64,000 nucleotides of DNA from Isochrysis galbana (GCA_018136815.1 CM030931.1:3277801-3341800), one strand, 5' to 3'. Counted from the first letter of the stretch, positions 20,009-32,263 are shown. The notes: generated from the letters alone by a model not told the origin. A program made the numbers and translations.

Positions 20009-22052
20009 GTGGTCTCAATGGGTTGCGTCGGCCGGAGCTGCAGCTCTCGCCAGCCGTGGCGTCTGGCTCGACGCGAGCGAGATGAGCAGTGGCTCAAGCT
20101 TGGGGTGGAACTACCGATCCGGCCGCCGTCCATCCCACTCTCTAGCGTCCTCGTGCCCCACGGCCGACTGCCACGGCTGAGCGCTGCGTTCAGCCGAACC
20201 TCAGAGGACGCAAGGGGGTCCAAGTGTTCTGCGGGTGTGGTCTACTCGGCTGGGAGGGATGCGGCTGGGCCAGTCGGTGCGTCAGACGCGGCTTCGACCC
20301 CGCTGCGCGTCTGCTACTTAGGCGGGAGTGTGACCGAGCAGAAAGCAGGATGGCGGCCGCGCCTCACGCAGTGGATCCGGGCGCAGCTCGCTGGTGGACC
20401 GCCTGGGCAGGTGGATAGATCTGTGTACAGCTTGGACGAGGACGAGAGCACTACGGATGGGCGTGTAGAAGAGATCCGCGCCTGGTGTGGCAATAGCGGT
20501 TCCAAGGTGCGCGATCCCGAGCTGTCCATACTGCGTACTTCTATGTTACCGCAATCACCACCGTTGGTGGGCACCTTCATTGATGGTATTCGATTCTGCT
20601 GCCGCAAGCCTCCCCGATTTCGCATATTCTGTGCAAGGCACTTCGTGCGCGTGCTTCGTACCTGTCGCTGTATTCAATACGGGGCGAAGCCTACTTGACC
20701 TTCCTACGCCTGGAGCTCGTCCAGGTCTTGGCATTTCTCACGCACGAGTGGGTGGTAAAACCTGCTCCTGACCTTCTCTTCATCGAGTTGGCCATCAATG
20801 ACGGGGACACATTATTGGAAACGGATGATGAGCAGTCGATCGGATGTGCGCTTGAGGGCATCGTGCGGCAAGTCAAAGAAAAGCTACCGCACTGTGAGGT
20901 GCGCCTCGTCTGATCCCATGGGTGTTTTCCACATACTTGGTGGGCCACATACGAATGACACCGACGCACTTGCCTGGCTGCCTAAGCTGTACGCATAGAG
21001 CATTCGGCTGAATTCCCAGCTCTGTTTGTGATACCCGTTTCGTGAAGGGGCCCCAATCTCAAGCGCATGAGCTCAGACGATGAGAGGGCCGCTTGAGAGG
21101 GTTCCTGCACGATGACACCCTCCATCATTGCCAGACATTGCGACACTCTTCTGGCTCTCCTCAGATCTGCTTTCTATTGATGTACGTTAGAGGCGACTTA
21201 CCGCTGACGCTTCGTACTGGATCAGCTGCGTGGGCGCACAACACGGACAACACTGCTGCGGATGCCTACCACGTGTATATCCCTGCGCTACACACGCGCA
21301 TCGGCGCTCACTATGGCGCGCCGATAATCAACCTTATCCCACTCATGTCGCGATTATCCTCAGCGCAATGTGTGCGTGCATTCCGCGACGACTGTCATCT
21401 GAACGAGGAGGGCGCGATCCTCGTTGCGGCCGTCATCGCGCAGTGCCTCCGCGAATTGACAGCAAACTTGCCAATTGCGCACCTCGCCTCATCGCCACTC
21501 CCCCGACCTTTGCACCTAAACCATTGGTCTAGAGGCTCCACTCGCGATGTGGACCCTCGCGAGCTGTCGTTTTTCTACATCCATGCGTCGCCACCTCCAC
21601 ACGAGCTGGCATCCATTCAATCCCAAATCATCTCGCGCCACACGCAGCTTGACGTCGACCCTCTCAAATATTCGGCTCAACGCGCGTGGTGGCTGCTGTA
21701 TCCGGGTGAGACTGCACAGGTTTCCTTCCGCGGCAGCCGACTTGCTATCCTGACTATGATAGGTCCCGATGCCGGGAAGCTTGTCTGTGAAGTAACCACC
21801 GCCAGTGGTGGGCGCCGTAGAACGAGTCAGTCGTTGCTGGACCGCTGGGCCTATTTTTGGCGCGTTGCTGTGGTCATGGTTGCTGAGGGTTTGCCGAGCG
21901 GAGTCGAGCATGTGGCAAGGCTCTCTTTGGAGAGAGAAAAGCCAGACCCCGGAGTTCTCAAGCGACTGCCAACTGGCCAACATTGGGAGCAGTGCGTGGC
22001 AGAGTCGAAAGACCACAAGCTGTGGCTGATGTATTGGCTGGTCGGGGAGTGA
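20009..22052 (+). CDS. SGNH/GDSL-family hydrolase, 3 exons
   Basis: Exons 20009-20506, 20716-20898 and 21165-22052, both introns GT-AG and phase 0; 522 aa. The SGNH blocks appear in order across the exons: block I YLGGSVTEQ (Ser nucleophile), block II CGNSGSK (Gly), block III DLLFIELAIND (Asn), block V DDCHLNEEG (Asp and His). The first intron interrupts just after block II and the second after block III, so only the spliced protein has the full catalytic set. SGNH enzymes are esterases or lipases, often acting on acetylated carbohydrates or acyl esters; the substrate cannot be told. The C-terminal ~190 residues after block V are an extra domain I do not recognise. The start (MVSMGCVG) is the first ATG in frame and uncertain. 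Confidence 0.75.
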
Positions 22053-22144
22053 GTATTAATACGGGCATAAAAATTTTGAAGACGTATTCAAGATGCTTAT
22101 AGCGCCTTTACTGGCGCTACTACTGCCTATGCCTAGAAGCTAGA

Positions 22145-22395
22145 AGGTGCAAGTGCAACTTGAGGTGCCAGTTTTTTTTACCCCCGCACTCCCCCCCATT
22201 TTGGTATAAAGCTATAGGAGCACCCACACTCCACACTTTGGAGGGTGCAACCTGAGGCTCAGTTTTTGTCACACCTATCCGCCCCATGTTGGCATTAAAC
22301 AATAGCCACACCCACACTTTGGAGGACGTGAACCGGCGTACGCGTATGATACGGCTTCCGGCTTCCGTGAAGGTGCAACGCTGAGGCCGACTTCT
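22145..22395. repeat. Imperfect ~100-bp tandem repeat downstream of the SGNH gene
   Basis: GGTGCAAC-TGAGG followed by a T run and a C-rich stretch occurs at about 22150, 22247 and 22373 (last copy partial). A related phrase lies at 6799. No coding function is seen. Confidence 0.55.
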
Positions 22396-22442
22396 GGCAC
22401 GACTTTCGACACATCCAGCGCAAAGAGCGGCTCTAGCCGCAC

Positions 22443-22887
22443 TCACACGTTAAAGGGTGGACCGCGCCGCTCGCCGCGGCGGGCGCGCGCACGGACGCCG
22501 TGAGCTGTGACGACTCCACGAGGCTCCTGAAGGCCAGCTCAGGGCGCAGAGGAGGCTGGGGCTGGGCCCTGGCCTTTGGCCTCCCCTGCCTCTCCCTCGC
22601 TGGCGCGCCTGAACCTCTGGGTCCCCCACGCTGCACCTGTCTGCCTGTCGACCAGGGGGGGAGGGGGGGTGGGGGGTTGGAGCAATGGGCTTACCACGAC
22701 TAGCCAGGACGGGCGGCAATGGCGAATGGGGCGAGCCTGTGAGTGAAAGAGTGGGGCAGTAGGGCAGTCTCCTCCTGGCAAGCCATCGGCCATCGGGCAC
22801 GTCAGGAGGATGGACGTTTCCTCCCCCATGGCAGGGGAGGAGTGCTCGTGCCCCCCCATGGGTCAACCAAGTGCATAAACTTAGTTG
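22443..22887 (-). mobile_element. Partial inverted copy of the GC-rich retroelement
   Basis: On the minus strand it starts CAACTAAGTTTATGCACTTGG (22887-22867) and runs through the GGGGGGGCACGAG box and the Ala/Pro/Arg-coding GC-rich interior of 1833-2588. It then diverges near 22525 (CAGGAGCCTCGTGG), before the usual 3' end. No target duplication was found. It is truncated or recombined. Confidence 0.7.
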
Positions 22888-23247
22888 GGGAATAAATATG
22901 AATGTCAAGGGGAGGGGGAGGCAATGCGCAGTGCCTACCCCCCCCCCCCCGATAACACTAGGACAACTGGCTCACCAAGCACCAAGCATGGCGGGAGGTT
23001 GGAGCTGAAAAGTTGTGTCCAATTAGCTAGTGGGGTTGGCTAGGGCATAACTTTCTTTCGCTCGCCATGCGCTATGTAGTACATCGTATACATCAAACTA
23101 TAAAAACTACTACGACCATTTGATGTGTCCTTGGCGTCTCGACTCCTTGGCAAATAGGGGAGTGATTTTGCACGTCCCGTTTAAGCGATGTTATGTTGGC
23201 GTTTGCAAAAAGGGTAGCGAGGGAGACAAGTAGTGCATAGACACGGA
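22888..23247. other. Spacer, no gene seen
   Basis: Includes a C10 run near 22941-22950. Holds the 3' flank of the methyltransferase gene on the minus strand. Confidence 0.4.
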
Positions 23248-24429
23248 TCAAAAGTCAACCAGTTCAATCCCTGCGTTGCGCAAGATGGGTTTGGCGGCTT
23301 TAATGTCCCGTAGCAGCCACAACGCAAAAAGCTTAGCCTTTTCTTCCTTCGACAAGCTCCCTTCAGGGAAAGCTCCCGACGCAATGGCCGACCACAAGGA
23401 CATGGCTGCCGCAACGGAAATATTGAATGACTGCGTGAAGCCGCACATGGGGAGGAAGAAGGATGCGTCCGATGCATCGATAAAGGCCTTGCTCACTCCT
23501 CGCCTCTCGTTGCCAAAGACAAGGGCTGTCGATGGTGCCGCATGCCAATCAAGATCTTCGATACTTTTGGCATCAAAGTCTCGGCCTGGCTTCTCTGTGA
23601 GCCAAGCTAGCCCTTGATCGGTAGGCTTCTGCTCGTCGCCATCCTCATTCCCATCCATGAGGGGTGGGCAGTCGGACGAGAAGATTTGAACTCCGAGTTC
23701 TCGCAGCCGGTGATAGCAAGCAGCAGAAGATCGGTAGCGACTGACCGTGAGCCACCGCGAAGCACCCATCGCGACGTTGCCAAGGGATCCGCGTCCCGAT
23801 GCCAGGGCGTTGGCAGATGGAATGTGGAACTCGCATACGGACTCGATCACGTGCACCTATGGAGACAAGGGTAAAAGATTGCGTGTGTCTGGACTGCGCG
23901 GCTCGGACCCTGCGCGTCAACCTGCATGTACTTGGCTGCAGGCAGGATCTCTTACATGCTGAATGCCAAGGCCCTCGCTGGTGCGCAGCACAGCCGCGGC
24001 GTTGTGTGGGTCCGCAATATTCTCGAGGACGATGTGTAGCCCTCCCCTTCGCTTGTCGAGCACCTCTATCAGCTTGCCCACCCGGTTGTCCTTCATGAAG
24101 GGCGCAAGCTCGTTGGCGAGAAGCGTCCAGTCCGCGTGAGTCATGTCGTCGAGCCGCATCTCCTTGACCTCGGGCGGCGGCGGCGCCCTGGCCGCCTGGT
24201 CCACCTTGAGCTGTGCGAGCTTCTCTCGCAGCCTCGCTGAGCGTGCCGCCTTGTCCTCTTTGTCGGCGATCTGGCCCGTCATGAGCAGCCGGCTGGGCGA
24301 GAAGCGGGACGGAGCCGCCCTCAGCCCCTCCACCAGCAGTGAGCTTCTGCGCAGCGATGAAGGCGCCCTGAGCGTGAGGCCGCTGCCTGCCGCAGTCAGC
24401 AGGCACGTCCTCCATAGCAGGGCCACCAT
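23248..24429 (-). CDS. TrmH/SpoU-family RNA 2'-O-methyltransferase, 2 exons
   Basis: Exons 24429-23956 and 23856-23248 join in phase 0 across a GT-AG intron to give 360 aa. The start MVALLWRTCLLTAAGSG is the ATG after a long proline-rich low-complexity stretch, and its hydrophobic, Arg-containing N-terminus suggests organelle import. SPOUT motifs: motif 1 LENIADPHNAAAVLRTSEGL with the catalytic-region Asn and Arg, motif 2 ALVFGNERRGVS, motif 3 LPMCGFTQSFNISVAAAM. The splice falls between GIQH and VHVIES, inside the conserved 'G...vhvi' strand, which confirms the intron. This layout matches TrmH, which methylates G18 of tRNA, but 2'-O-ribose methylation of rRNA is also possible. Confidence 0.85.
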
Positions 24430-24439
24430 CAGTAGAGTA

Positions 24440-24575
24440 GAGGGAAAGGGAGAGAGGAAGGGGAATGGGGGGAAGGGGGGGGGGGGGGGGGGGGGCACTG
24501 TGTGAAGGAGGGGGTGGGGGTGGGGAGAGGGGGGGGGGGGAGGAGGGCGGAGGGAGAGAGGGAGCAGAAGGGGAG
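24440..24575. repeat. G-rich/GA low-complexity tract upstream of the methyltransferase gene
   Basis: Poly-G with GGGGA and GGTGGGG runs, including about 18 consecutive G at 24477-24494. Frames through it encode only Pro or Gly runs. Confidence 0.8.
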
Positions 24576-24772
24576 GGGGTGGCGCGCGGCGAGGGCGACG
24601 ACACGCGGACGGGACGGAAGAGGGAGCCGCGCTCTCCGCTCTTCCCAAACGATCTGATCGGAGATTCTCTCGTGTATACTTTCGGGAAGAGTACTCTAGT
24701 AAAGATCCCTAGTAAAGAGGCGATATCGCTCCTCCTCTCCTCCTGGTTTAAGTCCGCCCTAGAATGTCCGAG

Positions 24773-24872
24773 NNNNNNNNNNNNNNNNNNNNNNNNNNNN
24801 NNNNNNNNNNNNNNNNNNNNNNNNNNNNNNNNNNNNNNNNNNNNNNNNNNNNNNNNNNNNNNNNNNNNNNNN
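24773..24872. other. Assembly gap of 100 N
   Basis: Exactly 100 unknown bases, a conventional gap size, so the real length is unknown. Reading frames crossing it are not meaningful. Confidence 0.99.
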
Positions 24873-25930
24873 TACAAAATGATTTTTCATGTGAACAAGC
24901 TATACGGGAGTTTACAAAGAGGTCATGTAAACAGGGTGTTTGACTCTGTTTGAAAGCTCTATAATATTGTTCCCGCATCGCACACGCGGCCATAGCCATT
25001 ATAGATTATAGAACATAGAACCACTACTTTCTACTTTCACGCATTGGGCCGGGCCGTCAACAAAATTTTTTGTAAAATTTGGGTCCGTCAACAAAATTAA
25101 AATTTTGACCGAAATTTGGGTGGGATTTGGTTGGGGCAACGGGACCCCGCGGCCGCGGCAGCGAAATTTGGGCGTGTTGGAGCGATGGGCGGCCCGCCGG
25201 CAGGAGTAGGAGGCCTCAGGAAGTGGCCAAGACGCGGCGCGGTGCAAGGCGAGGGCGGCGGCGAGGGTGGCAATGGTAGCTCGGAGCAGTACTCCCATGA
25301 TCCTCTCCCCCCGGATGCCGGATGAGGTGATTGAGTGATTGAGTCGGACGAGATGGGGGAAGAGAGCGCATTGTCGTGCACGAACAACGACGACGACAGC
25401 GACGTATTGGAAGAGGTAGTAGAGGAGGAGGAGGAGGAGGAGACCAGCTAGAAGGACGAGCTCGAAAGGGAGATGCAGGAGGATGGGACGACACGGGAAG
25501 ACAGAGAACGACGCAGCCGTGCAGGTGGAGGTACGGAAGGCCAGGCCACACCCTCATCCCCATCATCCCCATCTGCGCAGGCGACCTTCTTGCCAGGACA
25601 ACTTGCAATTCACATATCGGTGGGCGAGTGTGAGGTGGCTGAGGCAGCTCGCGACGACGGCCGGGTGCGAATAGTTTGGGAGGTGAAGAAGGGCGCTGGC
25701 GCGGCACGCCGAAGAGCAAAACTGTAAAATGTCGCGATATTTCGATCGAATTAAGGTGGTTCTAAAGAGTAAAATACCTGCCGCGAGAGCGGCGAGAATG
25801 GCGACCGCGCCAGCCACCTGCTCTCCCCTCAGCCCCCCCCCCCGAACGGCACTCTGTGGGCAGGGAGAGGGTGGTCCTCCGGAGGACACCCACTCCCAGC
25901 AAGAGTGGGGAGGCTCCTAGGGCCTGACAA
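24873..25930. other. Intergenic, no gene recognised
   Basis: Contains AT-rich phrases AAAATTTTGACCGAAATTTGGG near 25100 that resemble 31935-32030. Small frames exist, including a minus-strand one at 25563-25889 with a hydrophobic segment (AGAVAILAALAAGILLF), but none is supported by a domain. Confidence 0.35.
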
Positions 25931-25937
25931 GAGTTGC

Positions 25938-26052
25938 CGGCAACTTTTTGAGCAACTTTGGGGTGTTTGAGAGGGCGAGCAACTTTTGAGCAACTTTAAG
26001 GGCCACAGGCAACATTGAGCAACTCGAGCAACTTACCGAGCAACTTACCCAT
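25938..26052. repeat. Minisatellite of GAGCAACTT units
   Basis: GAGCAACTT or close variants recur about eight times with 2-25 bp spacing. No coding role is seen. Confidence 0.7.
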
Positions 26053-26120
26053 AGATAGGCCCGTTAGAGGAGCAACCTACTCCTGCTAGATCTATAGATA
26101 GGCCGAGCGTGCAACTTTAA

Positions 26121-26258
26121 CTTTAAACGGGGGGAGCCGCCTGATGGCGGGGGGAGAAGGGCCGGGGAATGGGGGTGTAGAGAGTATGCTACGTGCTACT
26201 TGTATTGGGTAGTGGTTCCATTCGCCGCGAGTGCGGTAAGAATATCAAAAGGTTTTTT
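26121..26258 (+). repeat. 3' tail fragment of a hairpin-headed retroelement
   Basis: CGGGGGGAGCCGCCTGATGG...GGGTGTAGAGAG...GAGTGCGGTAAGAATATCAAAAGG plus a T10 run corresponds to the last ~130 bp of 1833-2588 (2458-2588). The T run directly abuts the region of the leucine-rich repeat gene. Confidence 0.65.
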
Positions 26259-26537
26259 TTTTCGCCTTCGTCTTCCGTCCCGGTGTCCGACGCCTGTGAC
26301 CCTCCGCCTTATGACTTGTGATCCTCCTCCTCCTCCTCCTGCGTGCTACGTCCCCCGAGTGTGTTGAGCCCTCGGGCGCCGTGCCTGGGCCCACCCCACC
26401 TCCTGTCCATGCCCACAGCCTGCGCCTGACGTCTCCCCGTCTCCCCAGCCCTCCTCGTCCCTCCCTACTCCCACTAACCTTCGACAGTCAAAAGACTCGA
26501 GGCGCGTCTCTGCGAGGGGGCCTTCCCTTCCTGCCGC

Positions 26538-27113
26538 TTGATGCAGGTCGGACCACGCCGCGGAGTCCAGATGGACACCGTCACCAACCGGTGGGCGCGA
26601 CCCGACTTTGCCGCCAACCACCTGCGCCGCGTCAAGCACCTCGACCTCCTTGAGGTCGACAGCGCAAAGGTCTTGCCACGGATCGCGAGTCGTCTCGCCT
26701 CCCTCGCGCACCCCAACTACTCGCTGCGCTCGCTGCGCTTGAGTTGTGCAGACGACGATGTCCTACGCACGCTCGCCAAAGCCGCGCTTCCATGCCTCTC
26801 CCGCATCGAGTGGAGTACCTTCAGTGTATCCTCCAACCGCTCCACCGTGCGTCTGTCCGATGCGGATCTCGACGACGAGGCCTTGGACATGGTCTGTCGC
26901 GTGCTTGAGGCAGGAGCGTGTCGGAGGACCCATACGCTCATCCTCAACCGCAACCGGATCGGACCGGCGGGCGTGCAGCGCTTGTGCGAGCTCGCGCGGA
27001 GCTTTCGGTTGTCGTCGGTAAACCTCTCGTGCAACCCGATTGGCGCGGAGAGTCTGCATATGCTCTCACAGCTGAGAAAGCTCAAGGTGCAGGTGCAGGT
27101 CACCCTGCTGTGA
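26538..27113 (+). CDS. Leucine-rich repeat (RNI-like) protein
   Basis: 191 aa. The units RRVKHLDLLEVDSAKVL, NYSLRSLRLSCADDDVL, HTLILNRNRIGPAGVQRL and LSSVNLSCNPIGAESLHML follow the LRR pattern LxxLxLxxN.ig..g...L of ribonuclease-inhibitor type repeats. No catalytic motif is present. The frame is open upstream, but the sequence there is CT-rich and abuts a retroelement tail, so the true start or upstream exons are unclear. Likely an interaction module. Confidence 0.55.
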   Translation: MMQVGPRRGVQMDTVTNRWARPDFAANHLRRVKHLDLLEVDSAKVLPRIASRLASLAHPNYSLRSLRLSCADDDVLRTLAKAALPCLSRIEWSTFSVSSNRSTVRLSDADLDDEALDMVCRVLEAGACRRTHTLILNRNRIGPAGVQRLCELARSFRLSSVNLSCNPIGAESLHMLSQLRKLKVQVQVTLL

Positions 27114-28634
27114 GCACAATGCAATTGAGTGTGTGTGTGGGGCGAAGGAAGGGGGGGGGGGAGGGGGGGGGGAGGGGGGTCGGAGAGGGGGGTCGAATAC
27201 TCTGGTAAATATAACATGTCTATATGCGGGGGTAAATTTTCCCCCGTGTTCGGGTGGTGCACTGGGACTTTTGATGGCCCGCACCTTGCTAGGGGCTAGG
27301 GGACCCTGCTAGTGGCGTCACTCTGGCGATAAGAGACGAAGCCGGTAGGATAACCCCTAGACCGGAAACGGTGAAAGTCATACTAGACGGTAGATGCGTA
27401 TCGGTAGAGCTTAACATCGATGAGACTAAATATCGGGTGATGTGTGTGGATGTCGTGATGTCCATATATATATACCTTAGCGCGGCACCCAGCCCCCGAG
27501 AGGGGCAGATCGCGAAACTTAGCAGCAAAAACTAGCCACACTCGACACAACCCCGACCATGATCGGAGGGGATTTAAACTGCGTCGAAGACAGCACGAAA
27601 GATACCCGGCGAACGGGCGAGACAGCCTACCACAACGCACACGGTGAGAAGTGAGAAGTGGACAGCGCTGGCCAAAAGCCGGCTTTTTGCAAGGGGGGGG
27701 GGGGGGGGGGAGATTTGAACGGGTGCATAGGTGTGTAGATCTGTGGCATCAGCACGCGTCAAGGTGTACGGGCAGGTGCGCGCTGAGGGTTGTCGTGTTA
27801 GTACCGAGCTAGTGGGAGTAGGCTGGTACTAATGCTCAATTATATTATTATTACCATTGTTTACGTTGCGCATTGTCGGCGAGACCGCCCTGGTTGCGCA
27901 GGCATGCAGCAGTTGCACACACACTATTACACGCGAACAATCGCTGCTCACCCCGACCTCTTCTCACACTCTCATACAGACAGCCTCACTCTGTTGTTGA
28001 TCGCAGGCGCTCTCCTCCCACACGCATATATCTATCCATCAGCGAGGCATCCGTAACCCCAAGTCACCAGTTACCACGAGCCGGACTACGTCAACCAAAG
28101 ACACAAGTATGCGCACACGCGCATACGCACTTCCATTTCCCCCTCTCTCACCCACTCATAGCGTATCACCAGTCATTGCCGTTGAGGGCACCTGTGTGGC
28201 GACGTCGTCACGTGCATTCACGCGCTGTGCGCTCTCCGGCCCAAACTTGAGACCATCCTCCTTTCCCACCTGATATGCGCACAGCGACCCTAAGACGAAT
28301 TGGAGGGCTAGGGGATACCGCCGCCCATCGGAGTGTGACGAGGGCTCCCCACTGCTCTCTCGCTTGTGGAATTCCCTTCATCGTGTGGGCGGCCGTGAAT
28401 ATGCATGCTATCGCACTGGTACGTAAACTGAGGTAGGCGCTCGCCAAGGTGGAGGCTTACGGCTCGATGGGCAAGGCTGCGGCTCGCAAGTCGTGAGCCA
28501 CACCTCACGCCACCGTCCAAGCAAACGACCACTGGAGACCGCATCGCTGTGCCGGACTGTCCGAGAGTGAGAGCAAGCACCGACGCTCTAGAAGAATGGC
28601 ATGCGTTGCGCGCCTTCTGGACCAATAGCTGAGC
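27114..28634. other. Intergenic, no gene recognised
   Basis: Poly-G tracts at 27149-27190 and 27695-27712. The remainder has moderate GC. It should hold the 3' flanks of the convergent LRR gene (+) and NEK gene (-). No RNA gene is recognised. Confidence 0.4.
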
Positions 28635-30440
28635 TCATGCTCGGCGTTGCATTGGCATGCGCCCTTGCGCCGCATACATCGCTTGGAGCTGCGCCTGCTG
28701 CTGCGTTGGGTTATGGATACGCGCGAGTCGCGACTGGTAATTGACCTGACCAGCGTTGCGCGGTTGATACAGCCCGCCCGGTACGTGATAGTCGCGCTTC
28801 TGGTGGGTGATAGGATTGTAGTAGTTGGTCATGCTGGACTCAGATTCGGTCCGGAAGATGGACCCTTTGCGTCCCTGCTGGTGGTAACCGTGAGGGTTGT
28901 GGTACACGACCCGAATATTTGCAGAGCCAGGTCGTGAAGCGGCCGAACCGGGGCGCGCGGCGGCCGATCCCGGTCGCGAGGGCGCACGGCCATACGCTGC
29001 GGCGACCGGCTGCTGTTGGCGGTACCCGGGTTGTGCGAGCTGCCGGGCGGCAGCGGCGCTCGCACTGACCGGTGGCGCTCTCCGCTGGGCGCCAGGTACG
29101 GGAGGAAGAGTCGGGACAGAGGGCTCCCCCGGTCTCTGTTGCTGCTGCTGCTGCTGCCCCTGGGTGTAAGGGGAGTGCACGGGCACTTGCAAGGGCGGCT
29201 TGTACTCCATCTGCCCCGGCGAAGGCTGCTGACCTCGCGGAACGAACGGAGTTCGGCCTTGAGCATCAAGGGCGTACTTCGCCGGAGAGCGAGTGGAAAC
29301 CTCAGACATCTTCTTGATTACGTCAGGCACCGGCGCCTCGACGGATTTTGCAGGTGCCTCGTACCTCGAGGGCGGCAAGTTTTTGTGCAGGTCGTTGAAG
29401 CGATGTGGGACAACAATCGTCCCAACAAGATCCACAGGACCATCAGCGATGGCCGGCGCGTTGAGCGAGTCTGGGGACGGGACACTGGACATGCGTTGCT
29501 GCACACCTGGGTGCGAAAGGATGTCGTCGATGCTCGCGCGGCGAGCAGGATCCACGACGAGCAGCCGGTCAACCACATTTTGGAGGTCGCGCGAGTAGCC
29601 AGCGGGGATTGGGTTGTACTTGCCGCGCATGATCTTGCGGGCAAGTCCCTCCATAGACTCGGCCTCAAAAGGTGGCCGGAAAGTACACAATTCGTAGAGC
29701 ATGCAACCGAGTGACCAGACATCGCACTTGGCGTTGTATGGTCGGTTCCGCCACACCTCGGGAGCCACGTAGTACGGAGTGCCCACTTGTGTGCGCGCAA
29801 GTGCCTGGTCCGACTTGAGCACCTTGGATACCCCAAAGTCACCTGCAGGAAGTGGGGTCGGGCGGAGTCATGCGTGGTGCGCCGCAATCGTCGATGTGAC
29901 CCGGGGATCGGATGGGGGTAGTCCTCGTGCCTCGGGTGCGCAGGCACGGGCCAGCTGGGCCCCCTTACCAAGCTTGATGTACGTTGGTGAGCACATGAAG
30001 ACGTTGGCACCCTTGAGGTCGCGGTGCAAGATGTTGCGATCGTGTAATGACTTGAGGCCGAGGCCCATCTGGATGAAGAGCGACCACACGGTCGTCTCCT
30101 TCAACGGCCCCCGCTTCCGCGCGTCCTTCAGGAAGCCAAAGAGATCGCCGTGACCCGCAAACTCAGTGACGATGTAGAGCATATCCTGCTCGACAAACGC
30201 CTCGAAGAAGGTGATGATGTGGGCGCCGGCGACGGATGCGAGTACGCGAATCTCATTGACTGCCTCCGCCCGATCCTTCGCGCCCATCTTGCGCGTGTCC
30301 ACCTTCTTGATCGCATAGGTCTTGCCGTCAGTCTCTCTTGTCGCCTTGTAGACGGTGCCAAAGGAGCCCTGCCCCAGTAGCTTCTGCAGGACAAAGCCGT
30401 TGACGCGGCCGAGAGCACCGCCGCCGCCCTGGTAGCCCAT
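28635..30440 (-). CDS. NEK-family Ser/Thr protein kinase, 2 exons
   Basis: Exons 30440-29969 and 29842-28635 join in phase 1 (GT-AG) to give 559 aa. The splice completes the DFG motif (YIKLG|GDFGVSK region). Kinase domain about 12-275: glycine loop LGQGSFGTVYKA, YAIKKVD (ATP-binding Lys), HRDLKGANVF, GDFGVSK, GTPYYVAPEVW, YNAKCDVWSLGCMLYEL. The order and the 'DVWSLGC..YEL' text are typical of NEKs, which act in mitosis and in ciliary length and assembly. The C-terminal ~280 residues are Pro/Gln/Ala-rich and disordered, with repeated RPGSAA and SRPGSA. This lacks the usual NEK coiled coil, so the subfamily is open. Confidence 0.88.
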
Positions 30441-30748
30441 CGTGTGTGGGAGGCGCGCGGTGGTCGCGTCGAACCCACGTGGGGCAGGAGGGGGTGGGGG
30501 GGTGGGGGGTGGGGGGGGGGGGGGCGAGAGGTGGTTTCCGACCCTCGCAGCGAGTGAGAGAGAGGAAGGGGGGGAGAGAGAGAGAGAGACACACTCAGTA
30601 AGGGAGAGTATATATGTGTTTTTTGTATATAATATATGTATGTGTGAGAGAGCAGGAGCGTCCCGCGTTCGGCGGGAGGAGCCGCGGCTTCTGTGAGAGC
30701 TGCCATTTCTTCATGGAATGCATCCCCCTATACAGATATCGAGTGGTG

Positions 30749-30781
30749 AAACGAGAGAGGGAGAGAGAAAGATGAGAGAGA

Positions 30782-30867
<86 letters not shown>
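30749..30867. repeat. (GA)n tract upstream of the NEK gene
   Basis: Nearly pure GA; read as CT on the coding strand of the kinase gene, about 310-430 bp 5' of its ATG. Shorter GA runs lie at 30570-30590. Confidence 0.9.
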
Positions 30868-30868
<1 letters not shown>

Positions 30869-31664
30869 CCGGGGGCGCGGGCCGGGGGGGGTTGGAGGAG
30901 GAGGGGGCGGGTTGTTGTTTCTGGCTCTCTCTCTCTCCCTCTCCTCGCCCCCCCCCCCTTAACGTTTCTCTCCCTCTTTCTTTTCGACTCTCTCTCTCCC
31001 AGTGAGCTTTGGAGCCTTCACGGCATGAGGGCTGGCGTGTGGGGCGTGTGTATGCATATATCTGTGTAGAACGCCTACTCTTCTTCTTCTCTCTCTCCGT
31101 CTCTCCCTCCCTCCCTCCCTTTCTCTCTCTCTCTCTCACCCGAGAGAGAGAGAGAGAGAGCGCGAGGGAGCGGCGGCGAGAGGAGAAACGGAAACGGACA
31201 GCCGTGCGCTCGCGCGGGCGAGTTTTCTTGTTGGTGTTGTGTTTTCTGTGTCGGAGTGGTTTGGATCGATCGGCCCGACGGCGGCGAACTCATCAAACGC
31301 GGCGCGCAACCCCCCCACCACAGAAAAGGAAGAGGGAGAGAAACACCAAGGGGGGGGGGGGGGGGGGGGGGGCGAGGAGAGGGAGAGAGAGAGAGCCAGC
31401 AACAGGCCCGCGCCTCCACCGCGACAGCCGAGACGCCGTTACGCGGTTACGCTTGCGTCAATCGGCCCCTTATGGCAGAGATCCACGGGCAACAGCACAG
31501 TGAGTCGCCAAGAGTCGCCAAACCTCAAAAACCGGATACTATGTGCCGAGTCCTTTTAGTTGTAGTGCCTGACATAAGGTCGCGAGCATCTGAATCTGAA
31601 ACGCCGCATTTTCACTTCTCATATCGTTCACTCGACGCCGCCGCCTTACACCCTGACGAATTGG
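30868..31664. other. Low-complexity intergenic DNA, no gene seen
   Basis: Alternating GA, CT, poly-C and poly-G (31350-31372) runs. Small frames encode Ser/Leu/Arg repeats only. Confidence 0.5.
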
Positions 31665-31925
31665 GATGGCCCATAGCCCATAGGGCCTGAGGGCAATGAG
31701 GAAGGGACCAAGCTGGCGGCAGGCGCGGCTGAGGAGACGACTTCAGAGGTGCTGACGGGCTGAAGCCCGTCAGCAGAGGAAGGCGGGCAGGCGGGAGGCG
31801 GGTTTGGGCGAGGGCGAGGACGGCGGCGAGAGCGACATCGAGCGAACGGCGAGAGGCGAGGGCGAGTGTGAGGAGGGCTGTGATGGCAGGGGCTGGCGAG
31901 TTGGCCCCGGCAAGAGTTTCGCTCC
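31665..31925 (-). repeat. Dispersed repeat, inverted copy of 35130-35360
   Basis: On the minus strand GCCAGCCCCTGCCATCACAG, the palindrome GACGGGCTTCAGCCCGTC and CCCTCAGGCCCTATGGGC occur in the same order and spacing as at 35130-35360. Frames through both encode Ser/Pro/Ala-rich peptides (ending near SSLPSGPMG), which may be remnants of a coding sequence. Confidence 0.75.
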
Positions 31926-32263
31926 AGACCCACCCAAATTTCGTTTTGATATTTCGCGTCCGTTGGAGCAAATTTTGAGCTTCACCTACCCAAATTTTGT
32001 TGATATTTTGAACAAAATTTTGATTGTTGAAGGGGGGCAGCAATGACGCAACGACGGCGGGACGCGTACCTTCGAGCCAAAATGTTTATAATACATAGCT
32101 GTATGCTATATGCTGTATAGATAGGTATAGCAATGTATTGCATGTTGCATTGGCATTGACAATCATTAGTATCTAGTATCTGTCCATTATCCATCATTGC
32201 TCACAAGCTGCTCACATGTGCTCTCACATCTCGCGTTGCACGCATCCACAACCAATAAGAACC
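31926..32263. other. AT-richer spacer next to the inverted LTR
   Basis: Contains AAATTTTGTTGATATTTTGAAC and similar phrases near 31990, related to 25060-25120. No gene seen. Confidence 0.4.

Noticed and set aside
23645-24953. Frames crossing the N gap
   Set aside because: They depend on 100 unknown bases and on unspliced sequence of the methyltransferase gene.
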